Assembly (NCBI GenBank): GCA_964567545.1 | Contig: CAZMNB010000038.1 | Span: 1 to 11,207 of the forward strand | Direction: 5' to 3' | DNA from: UBA7398 sp964567545 | GTDB taxonomy: Bacteria > Actinomycetota > Actinomycetes > Nanopelagicales > Nanopelagicaceae | Length of the DNA stretch: 11,207 nucleotides | In this document: positions 1 to 6,810 of the stretch, piece after piece | How the letters are laid out: every line of letters starts with the position of its first letter | How positions within the stretch are numbered: the stretch's first letter is position 1 | The notes under the pieces: model-generated | Database searches by the model: none | Seen by the model: the letters and a program-made list of their open reading frames with translations, nothing else | Told to the model about the DNA's origin: nothing | Position numbers and translations under genes: made by a program

Positions 1-539
1 CAGAAGTTGAATTAGTTCCCATGGTTGCGCGCGAACTTCGTTTAAAGAAAGCGCTACAAACATTCTTATTGGAACGCGCAAACAAAGGTGAGCGAATTGA
101 TTATGTGATTATTGATTGTCCGCCAAGTTTAGGTTTACTAACAATAAACGCGCTTGTCGCAGCTGAAGAGTTAATGATTCCAATTCAATGCGAATATTAT
201 TCTTTAGAAGGTTTAGCGTTATTGCTTCATACAGTTACATTAGTACAAGAACATTTAAATCAAAACATTAAGTTAACCACGATTGTTTTAACTATGTTTG
301 ATGGCCGAACCAGGTTAGCAAACGATGTGGCCGATACTGTTCGCGCACATTATCCAAAAGAGTTAATAGATATTCCAATCCCGCGTGCAGTAAGAATTTC
401 AGAAGCACCTTCATATGGCCAGACAGTTATGACATACGATCCACTTTCTAACGGCGCACAGTCATACATGGCAGTAGCTCGCGAAATCGCGGTACGCGGT
501 AGCGCAGTTAATCCAATTCAGCAACAGGAAATCAGTTAA
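1..539 (+). CDS. parA: Chromosome-partitioning ATPase ParA, 3' part (5' end outside window)
   Basis: ParA/Soj-type ATPase that, with ParB, moves and positions the newly replicated origin region. The frame is open to the left edge: six codons (EVELVP) precede the first ATG at 21, and that context matches the interior of ParA, so the ATG at 21 is not the real start. About 178 residues are visible and the N-terminal Walker A lysine region is missing. The Walker B-like segment VIIDCPPSLG is clear, followed by the family-typical LLTINAL and the segment EYYSLEGLALL. The C-terminal segment IPRAVRISEAPSYGQ is also characteristic of chromosomal ParA. Its TAA stop shares one base with the parB start (TAATG), so the two are almost certainly cotranscribed and translationally coupled. 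Its place beside parB, without plasmid genes, argues for the chromosomal copy. Confidence 0.96.
   Translation, partial: EVELVPMVARELRLKKALQTFLLERANKGERIDYVIIDCPPSLGLLTINALVAAEELMIPIQCEYYSLEGLALLLHTVTLVQEHLNQNIKLTTIVLTMFDGRTRLANDVADTVRAHYPKELIDIPIPRAVRISEAPSYGQTVMTYDPLSNGAQSYMAVAREIAVRGSAVNPIQQQEIS
526..530 (+). promoter_or_regulatory. Shine-Dalgarno site for parB
   Basis: AGGAA lies 8 bases before the parB ATG, inside the end of parA. It supports ATG 539 as the parB start and reinitiation after the parA stop codon. Confidence 0.6.
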
Positions 540-1402
540 TGAGCGCTCGCAAAGGTGGACTTGGTCGAAATCTAGATTCACTAATTCCAACTTCAATTAA
601 ACTTCCAGGCAGCGACACTGTAATTGCCGACCGCGATGAAGTTTTATTATCTGCAATCAAACCTAACCCAAAACAACCGCGGACAGTTTTTGATGAAGAT
701 GCACTTAAAGAGTTAGCTGCATCCATAAAAGAAGTTGGTGTATTACAACCACCAGTTGTGCGCAAAAGTAGCGCCGATACTTACGAATTAATCATGGGCG
801 AACGTCGGGTCCGGGCTGCAAAATTAGCTGGTTTAACTTCAATCCCAGTAATCATTAGACAAACTCCAGATAACGAATTGCTTCGCGAAGCTATTTTAGA
901 AAACATTCACCGCAGCCAATTAAATGCCTTAGAAGAAGCGGCTGCGTATAACCAACTTCTTACAGATTTTGGTTACACCCATGAAGAGTTAGCAACAAAG
1001 CTCGGAAAATCTCGACCGCTAATTTCAAACACAATCAGATTATTGAATTTACCACCATCAGTGCAAAGACGCGTTGCGGCTGGAACTATTTCAGCAGGCC
1101 ATGCTCGGGCACTATTAGGGCTAGCTGATCAATACGAAATTGAAAAACTTGCAAACCGAATTGTTGCTGAAGGTTTAAGTGTCCGTGCAGTTGAAGAGAT
1201 AATTTCACTCGGCGGTAAAACTCAAACTAGAACAACTAAAAATAAGTCAAAAACCTCACCTGAAATTAAAGAACTTGGAGTTCGGTTATCGGATGCGCTA
1301 GATACTCGTGTAAATATCGAGATGACTCAAAAACATGGCAAAATCGTAATTGAATTTGGGTCACTAGAAGACTTACATCGCATTATTGATGTAATTGATT
1401 AA
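539..1402 (+). CDS. parB: Chromosome-partitioning protein ParB (CTP-dependent DNA clamp)
   Basis: ParB/Spo0J protein of 287 residues. It loads at parS sites near the origin, slides as a CTP-gated clamp and stimulates ParA. The N-terminus has the ParA-contacting basic/Gly motif (KGGLGRNLDSLIP, 5-17). The ParB/Srx CTP-binding fold carries NPKQPR (43-48), GERRVRAAKLAG (87-98) and ENIHR..LN.LEEA (121-134), where Ala130 replaces the Pro usual after LN. A helix-turn-helix for parS recognition follows (about 147-166), then GHARALLGL (187-195). A Lys/Thr/Ser-rich linker (about 226-240) leads to the C-terminal dimerisation domain. Length is normal to slightly short. The start overlaps the parA stop by one base. 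The 3' end overlaps the convergent aminotransferase by four bases. No full parS site was seen in this window. Confidence 0.97.
   Translation: MSARKGGLGRNLDSLIPTSIKLPGSDTVIADRDEVLLSAIKPNPKQPRTVFDEDALKELAASIKEVGVLQPPVVRKSSADTYELIMGERRVRAAKLAGLTSIPVIIRQTPDNELLREAILENIHRSQLNALEEAAAYNQLLTDFGYTHEELATKLGKSRPLISNTIRLLNLPPSVQRRVAAGTISAGHARALLGLADQYEIEKLANRIVAEGLSVRAVEEIISLGGKTQTRTTKNKSKTSPEIKELGVRLSDALDTRVNIEMTQKHGKIVIEFGSLEDLHRIIDVID
1399..1402. other. Tail-to-tail overlap of parB and aminotransferase stop codons
   Basis: The palindrome TTAA carries part of both TAA stop codons: parB on + (1400-1402) and the aminotransferase on - (1399-1401). No hairpin-plus-T-run terminator for either direction is visible nearby. 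Confidence 0.9.
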
Positions 1403-2661
1403 TTAAGCGCAATTCCATTTCCACGGCGTTCCATCTCTTGCTCAACAACGCCACCTAAAGATTTAATTCCTTCATGAATTCGCTCAGGCGTTGGGTGACA
1501 ATAAGAGAGTCGCATTGACCAAGAACCCAATCCATCTGCATAAAACGCCGTGCCTGGTACATAAGCAACTTTTGCAACAATTGCTTTTGGCATCATCGCT
1601 TTAGTATCAATCTCTGGCGGCAAACTAACCCAGACATAAAACCCACCTTGTGGTTTAGTCCAAGTTGCACTTTTAGGAAAATATAAATCCAAACTCTCCA
1701 ACATCGCGTCGCGTCGAACTTTATAAAGCTTGCAAAATGCAGTGATTTGGTCGCGCCATGGCTGGTCCGCCAAATAGCTCGAAATCGCCATCTGGGTAAA
1801 GTTTGACGGGCAGAGAATTGAAGATTCACTCGCAATCACTAACTTCTCCCGAAGTGCGACTGGTACTAGCGCCCAACCAACTCGCAAACCAGGTGCAATT
1901 GTTTTAGAGAATGAACCCAAGTAAATAACATTTTCTGAATCCTCAGCCCGCATCGCGTTTGGCGATGGTCGTTCAAAACCAAGAAGTCCGTATGGGTTAT
2001 CTTCCACAACCATAATTTTTTCTTTACGACAGATTTCCAAGATCTCGGTCCGACGATCGGCTGGAAGTAATACACCTGCAGGGTTTTGATAATTAGGAAT
2101 TAAATATAAAAACTTTATTTTCCGACCTGAGAACCTAATTGATTTTATAGCTTCACGTAAAGATTCCGGAACGATGCCGTCTTGATCCAATTCAACATGA
2201 ACTACTTGCGCTTCATACTGTTTAAAAGTGCCAAGTGCACCAACATAAGACGGCGCTTCGACTAAAACTACATCGCCTGGATCAATAAATATTCGCGAGA
2301 TTAAATCGAGCGCTTGTTGCGAACCGGTCGTAACGATAATGTCATCTGGGTTTGCGTGAATCCCTTCTAGCGCCATCACATCGCAAATCTGTTCACGCAA
2401 TTTTGGATGACCTTGTCCGCTCCCATATTGCAACGCTTCTTGTCCGTGCTCGGCTATTAATTTTCCAACCAAACCAGCCATCATCTCCATTGGTAAGGCA
2501 GAAAGATTTGGCATTCCGCCTGCTAGCGAAACAATTTCAGGGCGAGATGCGACTGCAAATAAAGAACGAATTTCACTAGCCTGCATTCCGTTGGCACGTC
2601 GTGCAAACCGCTCTTCTAAATTTTCGGGAGCGTGGGTATGAAAACGCGTTACATCTGACAT
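1399..2661 (-). CDS. PLP-dependent aminotransferase, fold type I (LysN / 2-aminoadipate aminotransferase-like)
   Basis: A 420-residue aminotransferase of the aspartate aminotransferase fold. Visible landmarks are SLAGGMPNLSALP (45-57), YGSGQGHPKLRE (79-90), TTGSQQALDLI (111-121), NYQNPAG (190-196), VVEDNPYG (218-225) whose Asp221 should pair with the PLP ring nitrogen, SFSKT with the Schiff-base Lys253, and MRLSY with Arg384 placed to bind the substrate carboxylate. The whole resembles the LysN/MocR-C-terminal group (2-aminoadipate, branched-chain or aromatic amino acids), but the amino donor and acceptor cannot be read from sequence. No N-terminal winged-helix domain is present, so it is not a MocR regulator. 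It is last in the minus-strand gene run, 49 bases after cwlM. No clear Shine-Dalgarno precedes its ATG. The start is chosen because EERFARRANGMQASEIR (16-32) is family-like. Confidence 0.93.
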   Translation of the reverse strand: MSDVTRFHTHAPENLEERFARRANGMQASEIRSLFAVASRPEIVSLAGGMPNLSALPMEMMAGLVGKLIAEHGQEALQYGSGQGHPKLREQICDVMALEGIHANPDDIIVTTGSQQALDLISRIFIDPGDVVLVEAPSYVGALGTFKQYEAQVVHVELDQDGIVPESLREAIKSIRFSGRKIKFLYLIPNYQNPAGVLLPADRRTEILEICRKEKIMVVEDNPYGLLGFERPSPNAMRAEDSENVIYLGSFSKTIAPGLRVGWALVPVALREKLVIASESSILCPSNFTQMAISSYLADQPWRDQITAFCKLYKVRRDAMLESLDLYFPKSATWTKPQGGFYVWVSLPPEIDTKAMMPKAIVAKVAYVPGTAFYADGLGSWSMRLSYCHPTPERIHEGIKSLGGVVEQEMERRGNGIALN

Positions 2662-2710
2662 TTAATTATTCTGCCACAGTTGAACGTCGCGCGGTTCTGA
2701 ATTAATTTCA

Positions 2711-3853
2711 TTAACGTCTAATTCCAGCACGGCGTAAATCTTCAATTCGCAAGGTGCCAGTCTTCGCATCATCTTCTGCCGATAAATAGAGTCGCTGAAT
2801 TGCGATAACCAACGCCTCAGCAATCAAATCTCTAAATTGTGGGTCCCCTAATCGTTCTGCGTCATGTGGATTGGAGATGTAACCCAAATCAATTCGAACT
2901 GTTGGAGCTTTTATTAGCCGCAACATATCCCAAGTTTTTGCGTGAGTTCGACAGTTACTCAAATCGGTCCGCGCGCAAATTTCGCGTTGGACTAATGTGG
3001 CAAACCTTTCACCAACAACAGAGTGCACGCCATGTTGGTCGCTGCCGTAAAAATATGTTGCCACACCTTGAGCGGTTTCATTCTTGTAACTATCAACATG
3101 CATCGAAATCACTAAATCCGGAGTTACGCTGTTTGCAAAATCAATCCGCTCTGGTTCTAGCGGCGAACGCGTTTCGTTTCGCGTCAGAAAAACGTTTACA
3201 CCAAGCGCAATTAACCGACCTTCAATTCGTTGTGCCACATCAAAAACAATTTCGGACTCAGTTAATCCGTTAACACTTCTGCCAACATCTTTTCCACCCC
3301 AACTTGGGTCTAACACTATTATTTTGTCTGCTAAAACCGGTCCGCGTTTTTCACGAATCGCTTGATCGCGTAATAGTGTCGGCGCGCCACCTGAAACAGT
3401 GCGCATCAAACGCATTAAGGAAATCACAGTAGCTGGTCCACAAATACCATCAACCAGTACCCCAGCAGATTTTTGAAATTCTTTAACTGAGTTTTCAGTG
3501 CGAACTCCAAAAACCCCATCTACTCGGCCACAATCAAAACCCATATCAATTAATCGGCTTTGCAGTGTAGCAACATCATCACCACGCATTAATAAATCAC
3601 CAACGCTTTTCTTGAAAGATAAAGTGCGATCACCCAATTTCCAACGCGCTTCATCAAGTGCTCGCATCGTCATTGGATTAGCAATTCCAGTCGCAGTTAA
3701 ACCACGCTCTTGTTGGAAAGCTTGCACTGCATTTTCAACAGATCCATCATAAATATCTGTGGGTGCTTTTAAATAGCCAAGGCGATGCAGCGTATTTGTA
3801 ATTACCGTAACAAAATCACCACGGTCCCCCGGGTTTAATTGCTCAGTATCCAT
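2711..3853 (-). CDS. cwlM: CwlM-like cytoplasmic pseudo-amidase, regulator of peptidoglycan synthesis
   Basis: A 380-residue protein with two PG_binding_1 repeats (about 8-70 and 86-150) followed by an Amidase_3 domain (about 176-357) and a charged tail. There is no signal peptide or membrane segment, so it should be cytoplasmic. In mycobacteria CwlM is phosphorylated by PknB, activates MurA and interacts with MurJ and FhaA. Synteny with trxA, trxB and murJ identifies the family. The zinc/catalytic site is degraded: the normal DPGHGG motif reads DPSWGG (His to Trp185), and the catalytic Glu of the VELGF motif is Asp322 (VRIDLGYISN). His252 (SMHVDS) and an acidic candidate at 199/201 remain. 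It is therefore probably not an active N-acetylmuramoyl-L-alanine amidase. The tail holds TGT at 365-367. Only a weak GAAG ribosome site precedes the ATG, 28 bases after trxA. Confidence 0.93.
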   Translation of the reverse strand: MDTEQLNPGDRGDFVTVITNTLHRLGYLKAPTDIYDGSVENAVQAFQQERGLTATGIANPMTMRALDEARWKLGDRTLSFKKSVGDLLMRGDDVATLQSRLIDMGFDCGRVDGVFGVRTENSVKEFQKSAGVLVDGICGPATVISLMRLMRTVSGGAPTLLRDQAIREKRGPVLADKIIVLDPSWGGKDVGRSVNGLTESEIVFDVAQRIEGRLIALGVNVFLTRNETRSPLEPERIDFANSVTPDLVISMHVDSYKNETAQGVATYFYGSDQHGVHSVVGERFATLVQREICARTDLSNCRTHAKTWDMLRLIKAPTVRIDLGYISNPHDAERLGDPQFRDLIAEALVIAIQRLYLSAEDDAKTGTLRIEDLRRAGIRR

Positions 3854-3881
3854 ACTTCAGCGTAAATGAATTAGCGTGTAA

Positions 3882-4208
3882 TTAGGAAATAAATTGCTCT
3901 AAATCTTTCAATAGCGCTGGTTTTGGCTTAGCGCCAACTATGGTTTTAACAATTTGGCCACCGACAAATACGTTCATAGTTGGAATTGAGGTGATGCCAT
4001 ATTGCATTGCCAAAGCTTGTTCTTCATCAGTATTAAGTTTTACGATCTTAATTTTAGAACCGTGCTCCGCAGCAATTTCAGCCAAGATCGGCGCAACTGC
4101 GCGGCAAGGCCCACACCACTCGGCCCAGAAATCAACCAAGACCGGGGTTGCGCTCTTTAAAACCAACTCATCAAAATTTGCTGCGGTTACCGCTACTGGT
4201 ACTGACAT
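3882..4208 (-). CDS. trxA: Thioredoxin
   Basis: Small cytoplasmic dithiol-disulfide oxidoreductase that reduces target proteins and is recycled by the adjacent reductase. A single thioredoxin fold shows VLVDFWAEWCGPCR with the redox WCGPC motif, the cis-proline segment TSIPT opposite it, and the C-terminal helix ALLKDLEQFI. Length, about 108 residues, is normal. A GTG at 4211 directly precedes the ATG at 4208. I choose the ATG because a strong AGGAG ends 6 bases upstream of it but only 3 bases from the GTG. It sits 36 bases after trxB and 28 before cwlM on the same strand. In M. tuberculosis the equivalent position holds trxC. Confidence 0.97.
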   Translation of the reverse strand: MSVPVAVTAANFDELVLKSATPVLVDFWAEWCGPCRAVAPILAEIAAEHGSKIKIVKLNTDEEQALAMQYGITSIPTMNVFVGGQIVKTIVGAKPKPALLKDLEQFIS

Positions 4209-4214
4209 CACTTT

Positions 4215-4219
4215 CTCCT
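4215..4219 (-). promoter_or_regulatory. Strong Shine-Dalgarno site deciding the trxA start
   Basis: On the minus strand AGGAG (within AGAGGAGA) lies 6 bases before ATG 4208 and 3 before GTG 4211. The spacing favours the ATG. It is the best ribosome site in the minus-strand gene run, suggesting trxA is translated more strongly than its neighbours. Confidence 0.75.
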
Positions 4220-4244
4220 CTTAATCGCTCTGATATCTTGAACT

Positions 4245-5180
4245 CTAGTGTCCGGCAAGGAATCTTTCCGCATCCAAGGCTGCTTGGCACCCTGAACCCG
4301 CCGCAGTAATCGCTTGGCGATAGGTGTGGTCAACTAAATCGCCACACGCAAAGACGCCTTTTAGGTTGGTATGGGTAGATCGGCCAGCTACTTCCACATA
4401 GCCTTCAGAGTTAGTTGTAATTTGGCCAAGTAATAATTCACTTCGGGGCACGTGGCCAATTGCGACGAATAACCCAGTGAAATCTCGAACGCTCTCAACT
4501 CCGGAAACCGTATTGCGTAATTTCAACCCACTAACTTTTTCTTCACCTAATACATCGATAACTTCAGTATTAAACAAGAATTCAATTTTGGGATTGGCTT
4601 GTGCCCGTTCAGCCATGATTTTTGAAGCACGCAGCGAATCTCGGCGATGGATTAATACAACTTTACTTGCGAACCGAGTTAAGAAATTTGCTTCTTCCAT
4701 TGCGGAATCTCCGCCACCAACTACTGCAATCTCTTGTCCACGAAAGAAAAATCCGTCACAAGTAGCACACCATGAAACTCCGCGACCTGATAAACGTTTT
4801 TCATTTTCAATTCCAATTTCTTTATAAGCAGAACCTGTCGCCAAAATTACCGATCGAGCCTGCAAGGTGTTTCCAGAACCATCCTTCAACGTCTTAATCT
4901 CACCGTCTAATTTCATTTCAACAATGTCATCGGTAATTAGTTGGGCACCAAAACGTGCTGCTTGTTTGCGCATTGCGTCCATTAAATCCGGACCGATAAT
5001 GCCATTTTCAAATCCAGGAAAATTCTCAACCTCGGTGGTGTTCATGAGCGCGCCACCAGCAGTTACTGAACCCTCATAGATAACGGGGTTGAGTTGAGCG
5101 CGCGCAGCGTAAATAGCTGCGGTATATCCAGCTGGGCCGGACCCGACGATTACTACATCATGCACTTTTGAATCGCTCAC
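4245..5180 (-). CDS. trxB: Thioredoxin reductase (NADPH, FAD)
   Basis: A 311-residue low-molecular-weight thioredoxin reductase passing electrons from NADPH through FAD and a disulfide to thioredoxin. The FAD-binding motif GSGPAGYTAA is at 13-22. The redox pair is CATC (Cys138, Cys141). The NADPH domain has GGGDSAMEEA (155-164) and HRRDSLRAS (178-186), whose arginines fit recognition of the NADP 2'-phosphate. The second FAD motif is ACGDL followed by YRQAITAAGSGCQAA (287-301). All key residues are present and the length is standard. It starts at a GTG preceded at close spacing by AAGGTGG. It is directly upstream of trxA in the same operon, making a complete reductase/substrate pair. In mycobacteria sigM and its anti-sigma gene lie between murJ and trxB; here that space is 32 bases. 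Confidence 0.97.
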   Translation of the reverse strand: MSDSKVHDVVIVGSGPAGYTAAIYAARAQLNPVIYEGSVTAGGALMNTTEVENFPGFENGIIGPDLMDAMRKQAARFGAQLITDDIVEMKLDGEIKTLKDGSGNTLQARSVILATGSAYKEIGIENEKRLSGRGVSWCATCDGFFFRGQEIAVVGGGDSAMEEANFLTRFASKVVLIHRRDSLRASKIMAERAQANPKIEFLFNTEVIDVLGEEKVSGLKLRNTVSGVESVRDFTGLFVAIGHVPRSELLLGQITTNSEGYVEVAGRSTHTNLKGVFACGDLVDHTYRQAITAAGSGCQAALDAERFLAGH

Positions 5181-5184
5181 TTAC

Positions 5185-5191
5185 CCACCTT
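5185..5191 (-). promoter_or_regulatory. Shine-Dalgarno site for trxB GTG start
   Basis: Minus-strand AAGGTGG ends 4 bases before the GTG at 5180-5178. The close but strong match supports this non-ATG start. Confidence 0.55.
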
Positions 5192-5212
5192 ACCTAGAAA
5201 ATCGTAAATCAA

Positions 5213-6808
5213 TTAATTACGACGCAAAATCAATTTCACCACCATCGCCACTTCTTCAATCTTGAAGAGTTTGGCCAGCCCTAAAAAAGCAAGATCAGCA
5301 AGAGCGATAACAATTAACAACGAAATAATATTCCCACCAGGAATCAAATCAGCTGTCATCAAAAAACGAAGCGGTATAAATATTATGAGGGAAATCACCG
5401 TTAACGTTAAATAGATTTTTCGATAGCTCTTTGCTGGGATTACTCCGGAATGGCGAGCCAATAATCTAAAAGATAGCGCAGTGCCAAACCAGTAACTTAA
5501 AGTAAATGCACCAGCCAACCCAACCGTGATCCATTCGGTTGGTAGCGTTAGGTAAGCAATCACTGATACCCCAACCGAGATTACATTTATTAATAAATTA
5601 GAAATAACTTGCGACTTAGTATTTTCAAATGCATTTAAGCCCCGGATAGCAATTAAATTCAAACTTAGTGGAATTGCAGCCAACGCAAAACCAGCTAAAA
5701 CCTTACCAATAAATTGTGCGTCGCTATTTGATATCCCAAAAAACAAAACTTCTGCGATTAACGGACCAAAGAATAGAAAAAAGAAAGCGCTCGGAACTGT
5801 CACTATTCCAACTAATCGAATAGCTTTAATTATCTGTTCGCGCAATTCCGACAATTTGTTATCTATTGCGAACTCCGAAAGTTTTGGCAGTAGCGCAGTA
5901 ACAACCGAAATAGTGATTATGGAATGTGGTAACAATAGAATTAAGTAAGCGTTGCTATATGGAGTATAACCAACTCCATATGTTAAACCTTCACTTATGG
6001 CTGACACCGAAGTTCTGGTAGCAAGATTAACTGTAATTAAGTAGCCAATCTGTGAAATCAAAACAAATAAAAATGTCCAACTAGCCAACCGAATTGATTT
6101 GCCGAGCCCAACCCCACGCCAATCAAATCGCAGTCGTAGCCCAACCCCACATCGCTTTAGCACCGGAATCAAAACCAACGCTTGCACAACTATGCCTAGC
6201 GTTGTTCCTAAACCTAATAACCGCACTTGTGAATTAGTGATTTCCACGAAATCAAGGCTTGAGACATTAATCAAAAAGTATCCGAAGAGTGAGATTGCGA
6301 CTAAATTATTTAAAATAGGTGCCCACATCATCGGCCCGAAAACTCCGCGGGCATTTGCTATCTGGCCAAGCAGTGCAAAAATTCCCAAAAAGAAAATTTG
6401 CGGTAGGCAATACCGCATAAAAGCAACGGTAATATCAAAAGATCTTCCATTAAACGATGGCGCATATAAATGAACCAACAATGGAGCAAATACAATTGCA
6501 ATAACAACAATCAAAAACAGAACAGTGCTTGTAGCCGTAAAAAGCCTTGAGATATAGGCGCTACCGCGATCTGATTCGCGCGATGCTCTAATTATCTGCG
6601 GTACAAAAACTGCGGTTAACGCACCGCCTATCAATAAGTTATATAAAATATTTGGCATCGTGTTTGCCACGTTGTAGGTGTCACCCAGTAAAGCAGTGCC
6701 TAGAACTGCAACCAGTAATAGATTTCTAATCAAACCAGTAATTCTTGAAAAAATCGTGCCGAGCGCCATGATTGAAGAGGAACGAATTAAGAAAGAGTCT
6801 TCACTCAT
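5213..6808 (-). CDS. murJ: Lipid II flippase MurJ (MviN family), without pseudokinase extension
   Basis: A 531-residue polytopic membrane protein of the MOP/MviN family, moving lipid-linked peptidoglycan precursor across the membrane. I count about 14 hydrophobic segments, the MurJ number. The N-terminus follows the family pattern: Arg22 and Arg28 in SRITGLIRNLL align with the functional cavity arginines of E. coli MurJ, and Asp43 in GDTYN with its conserved Asp. The loop NILYNLLIGGALTAVFVP lacks the Arg found there in E. coli, as I recall is usual in Actinobacteria. The protein ends at a short basic tail soon after the last membrane segment, so it has none of the cytoplasmic pseudokinase or outer C-terminal domain of mycobacterial MviN. 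Its ATG follows the stop of the upstream DUF6049 gene by 2 bases, indicating coupling. Placement near cwlM agrees with a joint role in wall synthesis. Confidence 0.95.
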   Translation of the reverse strand: MSEDSFLIRSSSIMALGTIFSRITGLIRNLLLVAVLGTALLGDTYNVANTMPNILYNLLIGGALTAVFVPQIIRASRESDRGSAYISRLFTATSTVLFLIVVIAIVFAPLLVHLYAPSFNGRSFDITVAFMRYCLPQIFFLGIFALLGQIANARGVFGPMMWAPILNNLVAISLFGYFLINVSSLDFVEITNSQVRLLGLGTTLGIVVQALVLIPVLKRCGVGLRLRFDWRGVGLGKSIRLASWTFLFVLISQIGYLITVNLATRTSVSAISEGLTYGVGYTPYSNAYLILLLPHSIITISVVTALLPKLSEFAIDNKLSELREQIIKAIRLVGIVTVPSAFFFLFFGPLIAEVLFFGISNSDAQFIGKVLAGFALAAIPLSLNLIAIRGLNAFENTKSQVISNLLINVISVGVSVIAYLTLPTEWITVGLAGAFTLSYWFGTALSFRLLARHSGVIPAKSYRKIYLTLTVISLIIFIPLRFLMTADLIPGGNIISLLIVIALADLAFLGLAKLFKIEEVAMVVKLILRRN

Positions 6809-6810
6809 AT

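Noticed and set aside
2150..2165. TTCACGTAAA resembling half of parS, near parB
   Set aside because: About 10 of 16 positions match and the palindrome is broken. It is coding sequence of the aminotransferase.
2662..2710. Possible hairpin GAAC...GTTC between cwlM and the aminotransferase as a terminator
   Set aside because: Only four base pairs with an eight-base loop and no T-run on the minus strand, so too weak to call.
2839..3273. 144-codon open frame on the + strand opposite cwlM
   Set aside because: Antisense to a strongly supported conserved domain, with Cys/His/Gln-rich composition typical of a shadow frame and no ribosome site.
4209..4211. GTG immediately before the trxA ATG as start
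   Set aside because: Only 3 bases from the AGGAG, against 6 for the ATG.
4449..4454. CACGTG, the core of a ParB parS site
   Set aside because: Flanks are GGGG and GCC rather than GTTT/AAAC, and it lies inside trxB. It does not fit TGTTTCACGTGAAACA.
6099..6473. 124-codon open frame on the + strand opposite murJ
   Set aside because: Shadow of the membrane protein's codon pattern. No recognisable motif, no start signal.
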